A DNA stretch of 38,179 nucleotides from Fibrobacter sp. UBA4373 (GTDB lineage Bacteria > Fibrobacterota > Fibrobacteria > Fibrobacterales > Fibrobacteraceae), in the NCBI GenBank assembly GCA_002390045.1, contig DGSB01000019.1:3374-41552 (forward strand). The letters run 5' to 3'. The notes beneath the pieces were generated by a model. The model saw only the letters and a list, made by a program, of their open reading frames with translations, did no database searches and was not told where the DNA came from. Position 1 is the stretch's first letter; the number at the start of each line of letters is the position of its first letter. Position numbers and translations under genes: made by a program. This document shows positions 23,566 through 31,695 of this stretch, one piece after another.

Positions 23566-23570
23566 AACAA

Positions 23571-23606
23571 AAAACCGACCGTATTGCATGCAACACGGTC
23601 GGTTTT
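23571..23606. terminator. Bidirectional terminator between mqnE and tRNA-Lys
   Basis: AAAACCGACCGT (23571-23582) pairs with ACGGTCGGTTTT (23595-23606). The 12-base loop contains the palindrome TTGCATGCAA. It sits six bases after the mqnE stop and three bases from the tRNA 3' end, with T-runs on both strands, so it can end both converging transcripts. Confidence 0.88.
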
Positions 23607-23608
23607 CG

Positions 23609-23681
23609 TGAACTAAGAAGGGCTCGAACCTTCGACCCACGCCTTAAAAGGGCGTTGCTCTACCAACTGAGCTATTAGTCC
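23609..23681 (-). tRNA. tRNA-Lys (anticodon UUU)
   Basis: A 73-nt cloverleaf on the minus strand: acceptor GGACTAA / TTAGTTC (one G-U pair), D-arm GCTC / GAGC with AGTTGGTA, anticodon stem ACGCC / GGCGT with loop CTTTTAA (anticodon TTT), variable GGGTC, T-arm GAAGG / CCTTC with TTCGAGC, discriminator A. CCA is not encoded. Confidence 0.96.
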
Positions 23682-23713
23682 GACAACCCAAATTTAATAA
23701 ACTTTCTCTTTTT

Positions 23714-23721
23714 TGTAAATT
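23714..23721 (+). promoter_or_regulatory. Candidate extended -10 of the PorV-like gene
   Basis: TG directly before TAAATT (23716-23721) is followed by exactly six bases (ATCAGC) and the ATG at 23728, without a ribosome binding site. It is a candidate promoter for a leaderless transcript. Confidence 0.4.
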
Positions 23722-23727
23722 ATCAGC

Positions 23728-24738
23728 ATGTTTTTTTTGAAAAAAATTTCGATTTTGACCTTCGCGGTGCTCCTAGCAGCCTCCGCCTCCCACGCTTATT
23801 TCAAAAAAAACGATACCGGTGAAGAAGTTTTCTCGTTTCTAGGTTCCTTTTACAGTGCCAAAAGCGCTGCCATGGAAAACGCTAACGCAGCCATGCCGTC
23901 CTCGAATCCTGGATCCATCCTTCAAAATCCTGCCGCGATCGTTTTAGATTCAAACCAAAATAACGCAATCGCTTTTTCCTGGCAGACCGGTGAATTCGCA
24001 GACAATCAAGGCTACCTGGCTTACGCACGTCAAATCGGAACGATGGTCGCCGAGATCAGCTACGGCTGGATTCGTTATGGCGACATCGATGGCTACGATG
24101 AAGCCGGAAACAAAACCAACAAGACGTACAGTCCGCAAAGTTCCGTCACATCGCTATCGCTTTCTTTGCCGCTTCCCCACTTTCAGTTCGGATCGACCAT
24201 CAAATTCGCAACCGATCTTCTTGCCGAAGACGAGGGCGACCAGACCGCGATGGCGATCGCTTTCGACTGGGGCATCCTCTGGCAATCCGCCTCTCGCAAG
24301 TACGGCGTGGGACTTGCGGCCCGAAACTTCGGTAAAATGATCCGGGCCTATGTCGATAACGGCGATACCGATTACGGTCTTGAAGAAGTTTTCGCTATTT
24401 CCGGCTTTTATATTCCGGGAGCGCTTCCCCGCCTTTCTCTTTTCACGGAGCTTACCTTCCCGCGTTATGCAGAACCTGCGATAGCCCTCGGTACGGAATA
24501 CGCGATCGGATCCAACCTCTTTGTTCGGGCTGGCTTCACCCGGACATGGCTTGATCTTTCTCGCGATGCCAAGGAACTCTTCTCTTCGGCAAGCCGACCG
24601 GACGAAACAAATGACGCGCGTCTCTTCAGTCTCGGCCTTGGATATGCGGGAACCCGTTTTTCGATTGACTACGCCTTTTCGTACCTAGCCCAAGGACTGG
24701 GAACGGAACATCGCGTAGGTCTTGGACTTCGATTCTAA
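23728..24738 (+). CDS. PorV/PorQ-like outer-membrane beta-barrel protein
   Basis: A 336-residue outer-membrane protein with a signal peptide (KKISILTFAVLLAASASHA). After it comes the typical PorV/PorQ (UPF0164-like) start: FLGSFYSAKSAAMENANAAM, then GSILQNPAAIV, in which a short helix and an NPA motif plug a FadL-like barrel. Many amphipathic strands follow (VGLAARNFGKMI, YAIGSNLFVRAGFTRTWL). The protein ends in the aromatic strand HRVGLGLRF, a proper barrel terminus. PorV and PorQ are linked to type IX secretion in Bacteroidota, but many relatives have no known role. The stop overlaps the next ATG (TAATG). As first gene of the polysaccharide locus it may serve export or surface attachment; that is inference. 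Confidence 0.8.
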   Translation: MFFLKKISILTFAVLLAASASHAYFKKNDTGEEVFSFLGSFYSAKSAAMENANAAMPSSNPGSILQNPAAIVLDSNQNNAIAFSWQTGEFADNQGYLAYARQIGTMVAEISYGWIRYGDIDGYDEAGNKTNKTYSPQSSVTSLSLSLPLPHFQFGSTIKFATDLLAEDEGDQTAMAIAFDWGILWQSASRKYGVGLAARNFGKMIRAYVDNGDTDYGLEEVFAISGFYIPGALPRLSLFTELTFPRYAEPAIALGTEYAIGSNLFVRAGFTRTWLDLSRDAKELFSSASRPDETNDARLFSLGLGYAGTRFSIDYAFSYLAQGLGTEHRVGLGLRF

Positions 24739-25472
24739 TGCAGAAACAGTTTGACATCATTGTTCTTTCAAAAGAAGAGCTTCGACCTCAAATCGAGGAC
24801 CGAGCTTTAGGTTGGTTCAACGCAGAAAATTTTTCGGATGTTGTGCACGACCTGGATGCGGAATGGACAATCCTCGCGAAGCCGAGCGTTCGAATTACCC
24901 GCCCGTTTTTAAATGCGGTCGCCGACGCCTGTGTCGATTTTCCCTATGCGGACGCATTCGCTCCACGCATTTTAAATGCCGATAGCCATGAAGTTTTATC
25001 TTCCGGTTTTTTGATCGATTTAAAAAAAGGAATGGAAGAAGAATTCCGCACAAACGAAAACGCGGAGATTCGCCCTATCGCCAGTCTTTCTCCGGAATGC
25101 GGAATCTATTCGACCCGTCTTCTTCAAGCTCTGCACGGCTTTGATCCTGACATTTTCACCGACATGCGTTTTTTAGATCTTGGACTTCGTGCTTTGCACT
25201 TAGGGGCCAATCTTTTCGCCACACCAAGAATTCACGTCGAAACCATTACAAGACAGATGGCCAATCCAATCAAGGATGCGGACTGCGTCAAGGAACTCGG
25301 GCGTGTCTTTTACAAAAATCTAGATATCATCCGCTACTTCCAGTTCGCATTCCATCACCCGACAGCGTTCAATGCTCTTTTCAAGAATCGAAAAGAATTG
25401 AACGCAAAGTCACTCCAGGTGACAGAGCTTTCCAAGTTTACGGAAGAAACCTTCCACAAAGTTTCTACGTAA
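24738..25472 (+). CDS. Degenerate GT2-like (GT-A fold) glycosyltransferase-related protein
   Basis: A 244-residue cytosolic protein, translationally coupled to the PorV-like gene (TAATG). It resembles family 2 glycosyltransferases only in outline. A nucleotide-sugar-site-like segment is present (DAEWTILAKPSVRITRPFLNAV) where an active enzyme would have an Asp-x-Asp type motif, but here it reads AKPS. The C-terminal acceptor region GFDPDIFTDMRFLDLGLRALHLGANLFATPRIHVET has the FDE...DLxLRxxxxG layout of rhamnosyltransferase-like GT2 proteins. The N-terminal strand with the usual TYNG is also altered (DIIVLSKEEL). It may be inactive or act as a partner of the other transferases in the cluster. 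Its stop faces the convergent GT4 gene with a three-base gap. Confidence 0.6.
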   Translation: MQKQFDIIVLSKEELRPQIEDRALGWFNAENFSDVVHDLDAEWTILAKPSVRITRPFLNAVADACVDFPYADAFAPRILNADSHEVLSSGFLIDLKKGMEEEFRTNENAEIRPIASLSPECGIYSTRLLQALHGFDPDIFTDMRFLDLGLRALHLGANLFATPRIHVETITRQMANPIKDADCVKELGRVFYKNLDIIRYFQFAFHHPTAFNALFKNRKELNAKSLQVTELSKFTEETFHKVST

Positions 25473-25475
25473 AAA

Positions 25476-26621
25476 TCAGCGGTCGAGAATCGAATAGAAG
25501 AAGGCGCTTAATTTGTCTGCAACAGTCTTGATGCTGTAGCGGGAAAGCAACTTGGTTACTTTTTCCGGATCATACTCATAAGTTCCATCCAGTACGGAAT
25601 CCAGAACCTTCAAATAGCCTTGAACATTGTTCGCCGGGGAAACGGTTGGGCAGATGTCGCTAAAGATTTCATCCAAAGCCGTCGTCTTGGCGCAGACTAC
25701 GGGCGTTCCGCAAGCAATCGCTTCCAGCGGAGGCAGCCCAAAGCCTTCATAATAGGACGGCATTACAAAAAGATCCGCGTTGCGGTAAAATTCGCGAAGG
25801 TTCGTCGCCGAAAGACTTGTGAAATGGAAAACATTCTTCAAGTGGCGCATTTCGATTTTCATCTGCACCTGTCGATTGACTTTACCGATACGGACAAAAG
25901 CAATATCCGGACGCGCTTTCGCCATGTCGAAGAATGTGTCGAGATTCTTCCGAGGTTCCGGAAGGCTTACATTCAAGACCATCGCCTTGAAACCTTTGAT
26001 TCCCAGATCCGCACGGAAAGTTTCGCGTTTTGTCCGATAACGCACATAATCCATGTTCTGGTTATAATACAGCGAATTCAGCGGAAGGCCCGTTACCGCA
26101 TGGGGACGGCCTGCTATTCCATAATATTTTTCCGCTTCTTTTTTCGAATATTGGGAATTGTACACAAAGCCGTCCGCCTTAGCCGTCGGCTTTGCATAGA
26201 AACGGGAAATCAGCTGGAATTTAAGACTGAACGGATAAAGAGTTTCGGCAAAGGTATCGTGAATCAGCACGACCGTTTTTGCCTGCGGACAAGCTTTTTT
26301 GGCCACCGGAACAAGGAAACCCAGTTCTGGGCGAATAAAGAACACGATCGTCGGATCTTGATTCTTCAGATATTCCGCCAAAGGTTCTCGAAACTTGAAA
26401 AAACCCGCATGCAAGGACTTCGCCCAAATCGAGTCGCTTTTTGTGCCGCGTTCTTCCGGGAGGGTCTTCGCATCATCCGGAAAATAACGAGGAGTCTTAA
26501 GCCAAAGAATCGAAACATCGAAATCTGCATACAAAGTTCGTTCCAAATCGAGCGTCAATCGCCCGAAACTCGTTCTCGCATTCTTATCGCAGACAATGAT
26601 GACTTTCTTCTTTGGTACCAT
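25476..26621 (-). CDS. Glycosyltransferase family 4 (GT-B fold)
   Basis: A 381-residue retaining GT-B glycosyltransferase. The N-terminal acceptor domain contains the early VLIHDTFAETLYPF and AKADGFVYNSQYSKKEAEKYY segments. The C-terminal donor domain has VLNVSLPEPRKNLDTFFDMAKARP and the E-x7-E motif in YEGFGLPPLEAIACGTPVV. It is the only glycosyltransferase of the locus on the minus strand. Its start is 33 bases from the divergent GT2 gene at 26655, so both promoters must overlap; on this strand TATAAA and AGGGG lie upstream of the ATG. The transferred sugar cannot be read from the sequence. No membrane helix is visible, so it probably works at the inner face of the cytoplasmic membrane. Confidence 0.9.
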   Translation of the reverse strand: MVPKKKVIIVCDKNARTSFGRLTLDLERTLYADFDVSILWLKTPRYFPDDAKTLPEERGTKSDSIWAKSLHAGFFKFREPLAEYLKNQDPTIVFFIRPELGFLVPVAKKACPQAKTVVLIHDTFAETLYPFSLKFQLISRFYAKPTAKADGFVYNSQYSKKEAEKYYGIAGRPHAVTGLPLNSLYYNQNMDYVRYRTKRETFRADLGIKGFKAMVLNVSLPEPRKNLDTFFDMAKARPDIAFVRIGKVNRQVQMKIEMRHLKNVFHFTSLSATNLREFYRNADLFVMPSYYEGFGLPPLEAIACGTPVVCAKTTALDEIFSDICPTVSPANNVQGYLKVLDSVLDGTYEYDPEKVTKLLSRYSIKTVADKLSAFFYSILDR

Positions 26622-26654
26622 ATACCCCTAATTTATACTATTTTATGGAAAATT

Positions 26655-27602
26655 ATGTCTAAAATTTTCGTCGCACTCGCTACTTATAACGGAGAAAGGT
26701 TCCTCGCGCAGATGCTCGATTCGCTTTTAAAGCAAAATCGACCCGCGGACCAGATTTTTGCCGTGGACGATGCTTCCAGTGATTCATCTGTAGCCATTTT
26801 GAACGAGTTCGTGGGCAAGCTTCCCATGCAAATTTCCGTCCGCAATCAAAACGGCGGACATCGGCAAGCCTTTTCGGACGCACTTTTTGCCATCCAGGGG
26901 CTCGCTTCTGACGATGATTTTGTCGCGATTGCAGACCAAGACGACATTTGGCTTCCCCAGAAGCTCGAAATTTTAGAACAGCAACTTCTCTCTCATCCAC
27001 AAAGTTTTGTTTTTGGTGACGCCCATGTCATCGATGCAAACGGAAAGACGATCGCCAATTCGTGGAGATCTCTCGCCGGAATCTGTCCGCAGATTCCTTT
27101 CTGCGCTCGCTTATGCGGAACGAACAATGCGAACGGTTGCCTTTCTCTATTCCGTGCCTCTTTGCTCAAAACCATTTTGCCCATTCCAGAATGGATTCCC
27201 GTTTACGACGAATGGATTGCCCTCTGTGCGGCAAAGAATGGCGGCATTTTATCCATTCCAGACTCTGTTTTGAATTACCGGATTCACGACAAGAATTCGG
27301 TAGGCATCAAACCGGTCATTCGCATGTCGGATGTCTTAAAAATCAACCAGGTTGTTGCAGAAGGGATTCTCGCTTCTGCAGAACGTTTGAACTTGACGAG
27401 TTCGGACATCATTTTTGTGGAAAGCTACCGCGAATTCCTGAAGAAAAGTTTTGAGCATTCCCCGAACTTTGCAAGCATTCCTTGGCTTTGGAAAAATCGT
27501 CAGAATCTTTTTCCGGGCTGTAAACCGTTCAAACAGCTGAAGAAAATTCTGGGCAGTTCTCTCGGATTTCCATTCTGCAAGCACTTTTTAGGAAAAAGCT
27601 GA
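26655..27602 (+). CDS. Glycosyltransferase family 2
   Basis: A 315-residue inverting GT-A glycosyltransferase. The N-terminus FVALATYNGERFLAQMLDSLLKQ and the nucleotide-binding VDDAS (37-41) are canonical. The metal-binding site is DQDD at 94-97 (ADQDDIW), and DEWIAL/YRIHDKNS lie where this subgroup (RfaB/WcaA-like rhamnosyl or galactosyl transferases) has its acceptor-side motifs. The open frame extends far upstream to 25620, but that part is the antisense of the GT4 gene. The ATG at 26655, with GGAAAA just before it, gives the normal family N-terminus. The stop overlaps the next ATG as TGATG. The sugar specificity is unknown. Confidence 0.92.
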   Translation: MSKIFVALATYNGERFLAQMLDSLLKQNRPADQIFAVDDASSDSSVAILNEFVGKLPMQISVRNQNGGHRQAFSDALFAIQGLASDDDFVAIADQDDIWLPQKLEILEQQLLSHPQSFVFGDAHVIDANGKTIANSWRSLAGICPQIPFCARLCGTNNANGCLSLFRASLLKTILPIPEWIPVYDEWIALCAAKNGGILSIPDSVLNYRIHDKNSVGIKPVIRMSDVLKINQVVAEGILASAERLNLTSSDIIFVESYREFLKKSFEHSPNFASIPWLWKNRQNLFPGCKPFKQLKKILGSSLGFPFCKHFLGKS

Positions 27603-28702
27603 TGCGGATTGGAATCGACGTCAAATTGCTCCGAACGAATTCCGCCGGGATCAAGGTTTACCTCGAAAACCTTCTCGACGAATTGCAAAGAATCGACCGT
27701 CAAAACGAATACATTCTGTTTTCACCGGCTCCGGTTGCGTATCCATTATTCGCTCCCAATTTTTCGTATGCGATTTTTCCCACGCGACTTCCCGGCATTC
27801 TATGGCAGCAGTACGAGCTTCCCAAGCACGCCCAAAAGCAAAAAATCGATGTCTTTTGGGGGCCGGAGCAGACCCTCTTTTTGCAGAGGCCCAAAGGAAT
27901 TCAGAAAGTTCTGACCGTCCACGATTTTGTCTACCGCAGATATCCCAAGACCATGCAGCGCAGCGTTCGCGCGATAACCGGATATTACGGCACGCGTTCC
28001 CTCAAAAAATCCGACACGATCGTTTGCATTTCAAAATTTACAGCCCAGGAGCTCCATCGGCTTTACCCTTCCATTCCGGAGCATCAAATCCGCACGATTC
28101 CCAACGGCATTGTCCATGATAATACCGTACAAGAGCCTCTTCCCAAAAAAGATTTTCTTTTTTTTTCTGGAAGCATGGAACCCCGAAAAAATTTACGCCG
28201 GTTGCTCAAAGCCCTCGAAAACCTTGCAAAGAAAGGAATCCGTATTCCTCTTAAAATCGCAGGGCCAACAGGATGGCACAACAAAGCATTCCGGGAGCTT
28301 CTCGAAAGCTCCCCTATCCGAGATTCTATCGAAATTCTCGGTTTCGTAAGCCCCGAAGAATTACGCAATCTTTATAAAAGTTGCAAAGCATTTGTATTCC
28401 CGACGCTTTACGAAGGTTTTGGACTTCCGGCACTGGAAGCTTTGCAGAACGGAGCACGCGTTCTCACCTCCAAGGATTCTCCTATGCAGGAATTCTTAGG
28501 ATCCCTCGGCATCTATTTTGACCCTCATGACAGCGATAGCATTGCCCGTGCGATTGAAACGCTTTATCTGAACCCCGAAAAGATTTCCTATTCTGAAAAA
28601 GAAAACGAAAAACGTTTAAGCATTCTCAAGCGCTACACATGGGAACACGCCGCAAAAAAAATGAAAGCGATTTTTGAAAAAATACATGCGGAGGCAAAAT
28701 GA
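27602..28702 (+). CDS. Glycosyltransferase family 4 (GT-B fold)
   Basis: A 366-residue GT4 transferase. The N-terminus RIGIDVKLLRTNSAGIKVYLENLLDEL and the segment VLTVHDFVYRRYPKTM are typical of mannosyl/rhamnosyl-type GT4 enzymes in O-antigen and exopolysaccharide loci. The donor site shows FFSGSMEPRKNLRRLLKAL, IKIAG-like LKIAGPTGWHN, ILGFVSPEELRNLYKSCKAFVFPTLYEGFGLPALEAL with E-x7-E, and a final helix TWEHAAKKM. The start overlaps the upstream stop by TGATG and the stop overlaps the next gene by ATGA, so the four genes 26655-31043 are translationally coupled. No signal or membrane segments. Confidence 0.93.
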   Translation: MRIGIDVKLLRTNSAGIKVYLENLLDELQRIDRQNEYILFSPAPVAYPLFAPNFSYAIFPTRLPGILWQQYELPKHAQKQKIDVFWGPEQTLFLQRPKGIQKVLTVHDFVYRRYPKTMQRSVRAITGYYGTRSLKKSDTIVCISKFTAQELHRLYPSIPEHQIRTIPNGIVHDNTVQEPLPKKDFLFFSGSMEPRKNLRRLLKALENLAKKGIRIPLKIAGPTGWHNKAFRELLESSPIRDSIEILGFVSPEELRNLYKSCKAFVFPTLYEGFGLPALEALQNGARVLTSKDSPMQEFLGSLGIYFDPHDSDSIARAIETLYLNPEKISYSEKENEKRLSILKRYTWEHAAKKMKAIFEKIHAEAK

Positions 28703-29625
28703 AGACTCTCATAATCCTCGTGACCTTTAACGGTTACAAGATGACCAGGGACTGTCTTCAAGTCCTGTCAAAACTTTCCCCAGACCGTTGGAAAATCGCT
28801 ATCGCGGACAATGCAAGTTCAGACGGAACGCCTCAAAAAATCGCAGAAGAATTCCCGCAGACAAGCGTTCTCGCATTGCCCGAAAATAAAGGCTTTGGTT
28901 TTGCCAACAACGAAGCTTTTCGACAAAACATTCCAAACGAGCACTTCGATTTCGTCTGTTTTTTGAATAACGATACAATTCCAAGCATTGACGCTCTAGA
29001 AAAATTGGTTTCCGATGCCGAAGCCTATCCGGGAAAGGCGATTTTTGCACCTCTTGTCAAGAATCGGGACGGGAGCATTCAAAGAACGGATTACCGTTTT
29101 CTTTCGCACTCGGAATTTTTCTTGAACGCATTCCGCACGGTCCGCAGTGCCGATGTCTATCTGCATGGGAATCCCAAACCCGAACGGGATTTTCACTTTC
29201 TTTCCAATGACTGGATCAATGCCGTTTGCTGGCTGATGCCGGTCAAGGCTTTTGAAGAAATCGGAATGTTTGACGAAAAGATTTTTATGTATTACGAAGA
29301 TCAGGACTTCGCCTATCGAGCTTCAAAACTCGGATATCGCTTTTTGCTAAATCCAGAGGCTCCGATTGTCCACTTAGGAGGCGGTTCTGCCAAAAACGTT
29401 CTTTCGCGCAGCATGCAGCACGACTTTTCGCAGCTTTATTTTTATCGAAAACATTTTGGAATATTCGGCGTTTTTCTTTCGCGGGCATTTCGATTTGTTC
29501 GCAGTTTTTTGCGTCTCAGCATGCTTGCTCCGTTTTCCCTTTTCAAACAAACGGCTCGGGAAAACGCAAAAATTCATGCAACGCTTTTGCTATTTTCTTT
29601 GGGAATGAAAGGATTCCAAAAATGA
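28699..29625 (+). CDS. Glycosyltransferase family 2, rhamnosyltransferase-like
   Basis: A 308-residue GT2 enzyme of the WbbL type. Motifs: LVTFNGYKMTRDCL, the nucleotide site DNASSDGT (37-44), PENKGFGFANNEAF, the metal site LNNDT (89-93), a substrate loop VCWLMPVKAFEEIGMFDEKIFMYYEDQDFAYRASKLGYRFL, and APIVHLGGGS. These are the features of dTDP-rhamnose-using transferases, but GlcNAc or galactofuranose transferases share them. The C-terminus has an amphipathic, basic/aromatic stretch (FRFVRSFLRLSMLAPFSLFK) suited to membrane association. It starts with an ATGA overlap and ends with another into the wzi gene. Confidence 0.92.
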   Translation: MKTLIILVTFNGYKMTRDCLQVLSKLSPDRWKIAIADNASSDGTPQKIAEEFPQTSVLALPENKGFGFANNEAFRQNIPNEHFDFVCFLNNDTIPSIDALEKLVSDAEAYPGKAIFAPLVKNRDGSIQRTDYRFLSHSEFFLNAFRTVRSADVYLHGNPKPERDFHFLSNDWINAVCWLMPVKAFEEIGMFDEKIFMYYEDQDFAYRASKLGYRFLLNPEAPIVHLGGGSAKNVLSRSMQHDFSQLYFYRKHFGIFGVFLSRAFRFVRSFLRLSMLAPFSLFKQTARENAKIHATLLLFSLGMKGFQK

Positions 29626-31043
29626 GACCCGTTTATATTTTCACCATTTTATTCTTTTCTTTTTTGACGACTTCTCTGCAAGCGAAAGAACCAGGACATA
29701 TCGGTTTTGGAGATTCAACCGCTTACTTCAAGATTCGCGGAACTCTCGGGGATTCCATTTCCGTTTCTCGCTTTACAAATTCCGATCAAGACGACAAGCA
29801 TATCGAAAACAGTCTCTTTGTGAATTTGTACATCAACGGTGCAATAACCAAGAACTTTACCTTCCAAGCCCAGGCTAGCGTGATGAGCGATAGAACCACA
29901 CGGACTTACGAAGATAAAGCGTATAATCCGTACAATGGAATCCCCTACAACGTGCAAAGTCCGACTTCCAGAACCTGGGACACTTTTACGGCGACTAGCG
30001 AATACCGTTTTAACGAATACGCACGAGTGATGGGAGGCGTCGATTATTTGGCGTGGGGTCCCGCACGCCGCAACAAACTCGTTTTGCGCGGAAACGAACA
30101 TCATTATCGTCCATGGATGGACTCTACGGACCGTATCGCAATGCCTGCTCCAACCCCTTATATCGGATATGAATTTGATGTAGGGCCCATTACTTATACG
30201 CAATATGCAGGAAAGCTTTATCACGACAAGCACAAGGCCAAGTATTTCCACGCCCACCGATTGAACTTGGCCCTTCCTTTCGATATTGATTTTGCCGTGA
30301 GCGAAACGATTGTCTACGGTTCCACAGTAGAAGCTAGCGGATCGAATCCGAACGAAGGAGCCGATAGCACGGATCGAGGCTTTGAATGGATCTATGCCGC
30401 GCCATTCATTCCCTACCTCTTTGCCGAGCATTACACGGGAGATTTGGAAAATACAAGTTTAAGCTTTGACTTGAGTATCAAAACGATTCCGAACTGGGAA
30501 ATCTATGGCGAACTTTTGTGGGATGACATGAAAAAAGTGACGAGCATGTTCGACGATTCCTGGTGGGGAAACAAGTGGGCAGCAAGCCTTGGCCTTGGAA
30601 CGGACAATCGAAAAATCGGTCCTGTCCTGCTTTCGTATTTTTCCGAATTTACCTGGATCGAACCCTGGGTCTATACACATCACAAAGGCGCTGGTTACAC
30701 TTACACGCATTACGGTCAAAGCTTCGGATCGAATCTAGGCCCGAACTCCCGCGAATTCTATACGGAAGTCCGTGCCGCATACAAGGAAATCGAAATGAAG
30801 CTTTTCGCTTCGAACGTCGCCAAGGATACCGCATTCGGCAGCAACCTTTACGACATTCATACCCCGTACGATCCGACGGACAGAACCTATCTCGCCGACA
30901 AAACGACCCTCCACTACCGCGAACTCGGCTTCGGCATCAAATTCACCCCGCTGGAATGGCTCTGGGCGAATTACAGCCAAAGCTTTTACCTCGGCGATTA
31001 CGAGGGATACCGCATGAGCGGAAATCTCGGCGTTACTTGGTAA
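29622..31043 (+). CDS. Wzi-family capsule assembly outer-membrane protein
   Basis: A 473-residue outer-membrane barrel with a signal peptide ending TTSLQA. Wzi proteins bind exported capsular polysaccharide at the cell surface. The Wzi pattern is visible: FTFQAQASVMSD early, GGVDYLAWGPARRNKLVLRGNEHHYRPW, ENTSLSFDLSIKTIPNWEIYGELLWDD, then SEFTWIEPWVYTHHKGAGYTYTHYGQSFGSNLGPNSREFY, with the final strand GYRMSGNLGVTW ending in an aromatic residue. It is coupled by ATGA to the upstream GT2 gene, which ties the locus to a surface-attached polysaccharide. The 3' end overlaps the convergent lipoprotein gene by 11 bases. No wza, wzc or wzy homologue is in the window. Confidence 0.87.
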   Translation: MRPVYIFTILFFSFLTTSLQAKEPGHIGFGDSTAYFKIRGTLGDSISVSRFTNSDQDDKHIENSLFVNLYINGAITKNFTFQAQASVMSDRTTRTYEDKAYNPYNGIPYNVQSPTSRTWDTFTATSEYRFNEYARVMGGVDYLAWGPARRNKLVLRGNEHHYRPWMDSTDRIAMPAPTPYIGYEFDVGPITYTQYAGKLYHDKHKAKYFHAHRLNLALPFDIDFAVSETIVYGSTVEASGSNPNEGADSTDRGFEWIYAAPFIPYLFAEHYTGDLENTSLSFDLSIKTIPNWEIYGELLWDDMKKVTSMFDDSWWGNKWAASLGLGTDNRKIGPVLLSYFSEFTWIEPWVYTHHKGAGYTYTHYGQSFGSNLGPNSREFYTEVRAAYKEIEMKLFASNVAKDTAFGSNLYDIHTPYDPTDRTYLADKTTLHYRELGFGIKFTPLEWLWANYSQSFYLGDYEGYRMSGNLGVTW

Positions 31044-31446
31044 AAGATTGGCCGCCCATTTCTTCGCAAGTCTTGCCTCGCGTATTCAAAATGGTGATGG
31101 CATCCCCGCTAGCAACCGGGCGCACTAGGGTAAACGAGAAGGCGCTGAAGCGAATATTTTCATGGTAATTGGCGACGGCGTTTCCACCTCTCTTACGCAC
31201 ACTTTTTTCAATCGCTGGGCGCAAGGATTTCGGATTGGCATAAAGCATCTTCGAAGCTTTAACGGCGTGGACATATTTGAACGGGACATCTTTCGGGAAA
31301 TCTTCGAAAGCGCAGAATTCGGTCGGAGCGACCTCTTCTTCCCCTTCGGCGAGAGGGATTTCCGTATAGGGTCTACGCGAATAATTGGAACAGCTTGTCA
31401 AAGCAAAAGCACCAAGAGAAGCTGCGAGCAACATCATTTTTTTCAT
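31033..31446 (-). CDS. Small lipoprotein of unknown function
   Basis: A 137-residue predicted lipoprotein. The start at 31446 is chosen because GGAGG lies five bases upstream and it gives a clean signal peptide (MKKMMLLAASLGAFALTSC, lipobox cysteine 19); the open frame extends to 31515 but the extra residues do not look like an export signal. After the lipobox come an acidic stretch (LAEGEEEVAPTEF) and a compact domain with PFKYVHAVKASKMLYANPKSLRPAIEKSVRKRGGNAV. The segment VRKRGGNAVAN resembles the amphipathic turn of small envelope YbjQ/DUF4156-like lipoproteins, but I would not assign a family. It converges on wzi with an 11-base overlap. Confidence 0.75.
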   Translation of the reverse strand: MKKMMLLAASLGAFALTSCSNYSRRPYTEIPLAEGEEEVAPTEFCAFEDFPKDVPFKYVHAVKASKMLYANPKSLRPAIEKSVRKRGGNAVANYHENIRFSAFSFTLVRPVASGDAITILNTRGKTCEEMGGQSFTK

Positions 31447-31612
31447 TTTTCCTCCACGATGGATTGAAATTTTCAACTTTTCGGCGAATTGTAAAAAAAA
31501 ACATACACTTTCCAATTTTGATTTCTTCTAAAAAACGATTGAAAAAAAAAATGTTTGAGACTCGGAGCCCCGAAATGAAACTTTTCTTCCCTAAAAAAGA
31601 ATTCTCCCTCTC

Positions 31613-31628
31613 GAAAGCGAACGCTTTC
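31613..31628. promoter_or_regulatory. 16-bp palindrome upstream of proA
   Basis: GAAAGCGAACGCTTTC, two perfect 7-bp arms around AA, lies 73 bases before the proA start within a 255-base A/T-rich gap (31447-31701). It is a candidate operator. No RNA gene or other ORF with support is seen in the gap. Confidence 0.4.
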
Positions 31629-31686
31629 ACAAGTCGTCAGAAAAACAGGACATTCTTTTTGGAATAAAAACGCGGTGCTTAAAAAT

Positions 31687-31695
31687 TGCTAATTT
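31687..31695 (+). promoter_or_regulatory. Candidate extended -10 of the proA operon
   Basis: TG, one base, TAATTT (31690-31695) is followed by exactly six bases (GCCAAT) and the ATG at 31702. No ribosome binding site lies in the gap. Confidence 0.4.

Noticed and set aside
23584..23593. TTGCATGCAA as a regulatory operator
   Set aside because: It sits in the loop of a strong terminator between convergent transcription units, so the palindrome is explained well enough by the hairpin.
25620..26654. Long open frame upstream of and in frame with the GT2 gene, giving a possible 660-residue protein
   Set aside because: This part is the exact antisense of a well-supported GT4 gene on the minus strand, and its translation resembles no protein. 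The GT2 family N-terminus begins at the ATG at 26655.
31395..31667. Plus-strand open frame in the gap before proA
   Set aside because: It begins antisense to the small lipoprotein gene, is very rich in Lys, Phe and Ser from A/T-rich DNA, and has no ribosome binding site or recognisable motif.
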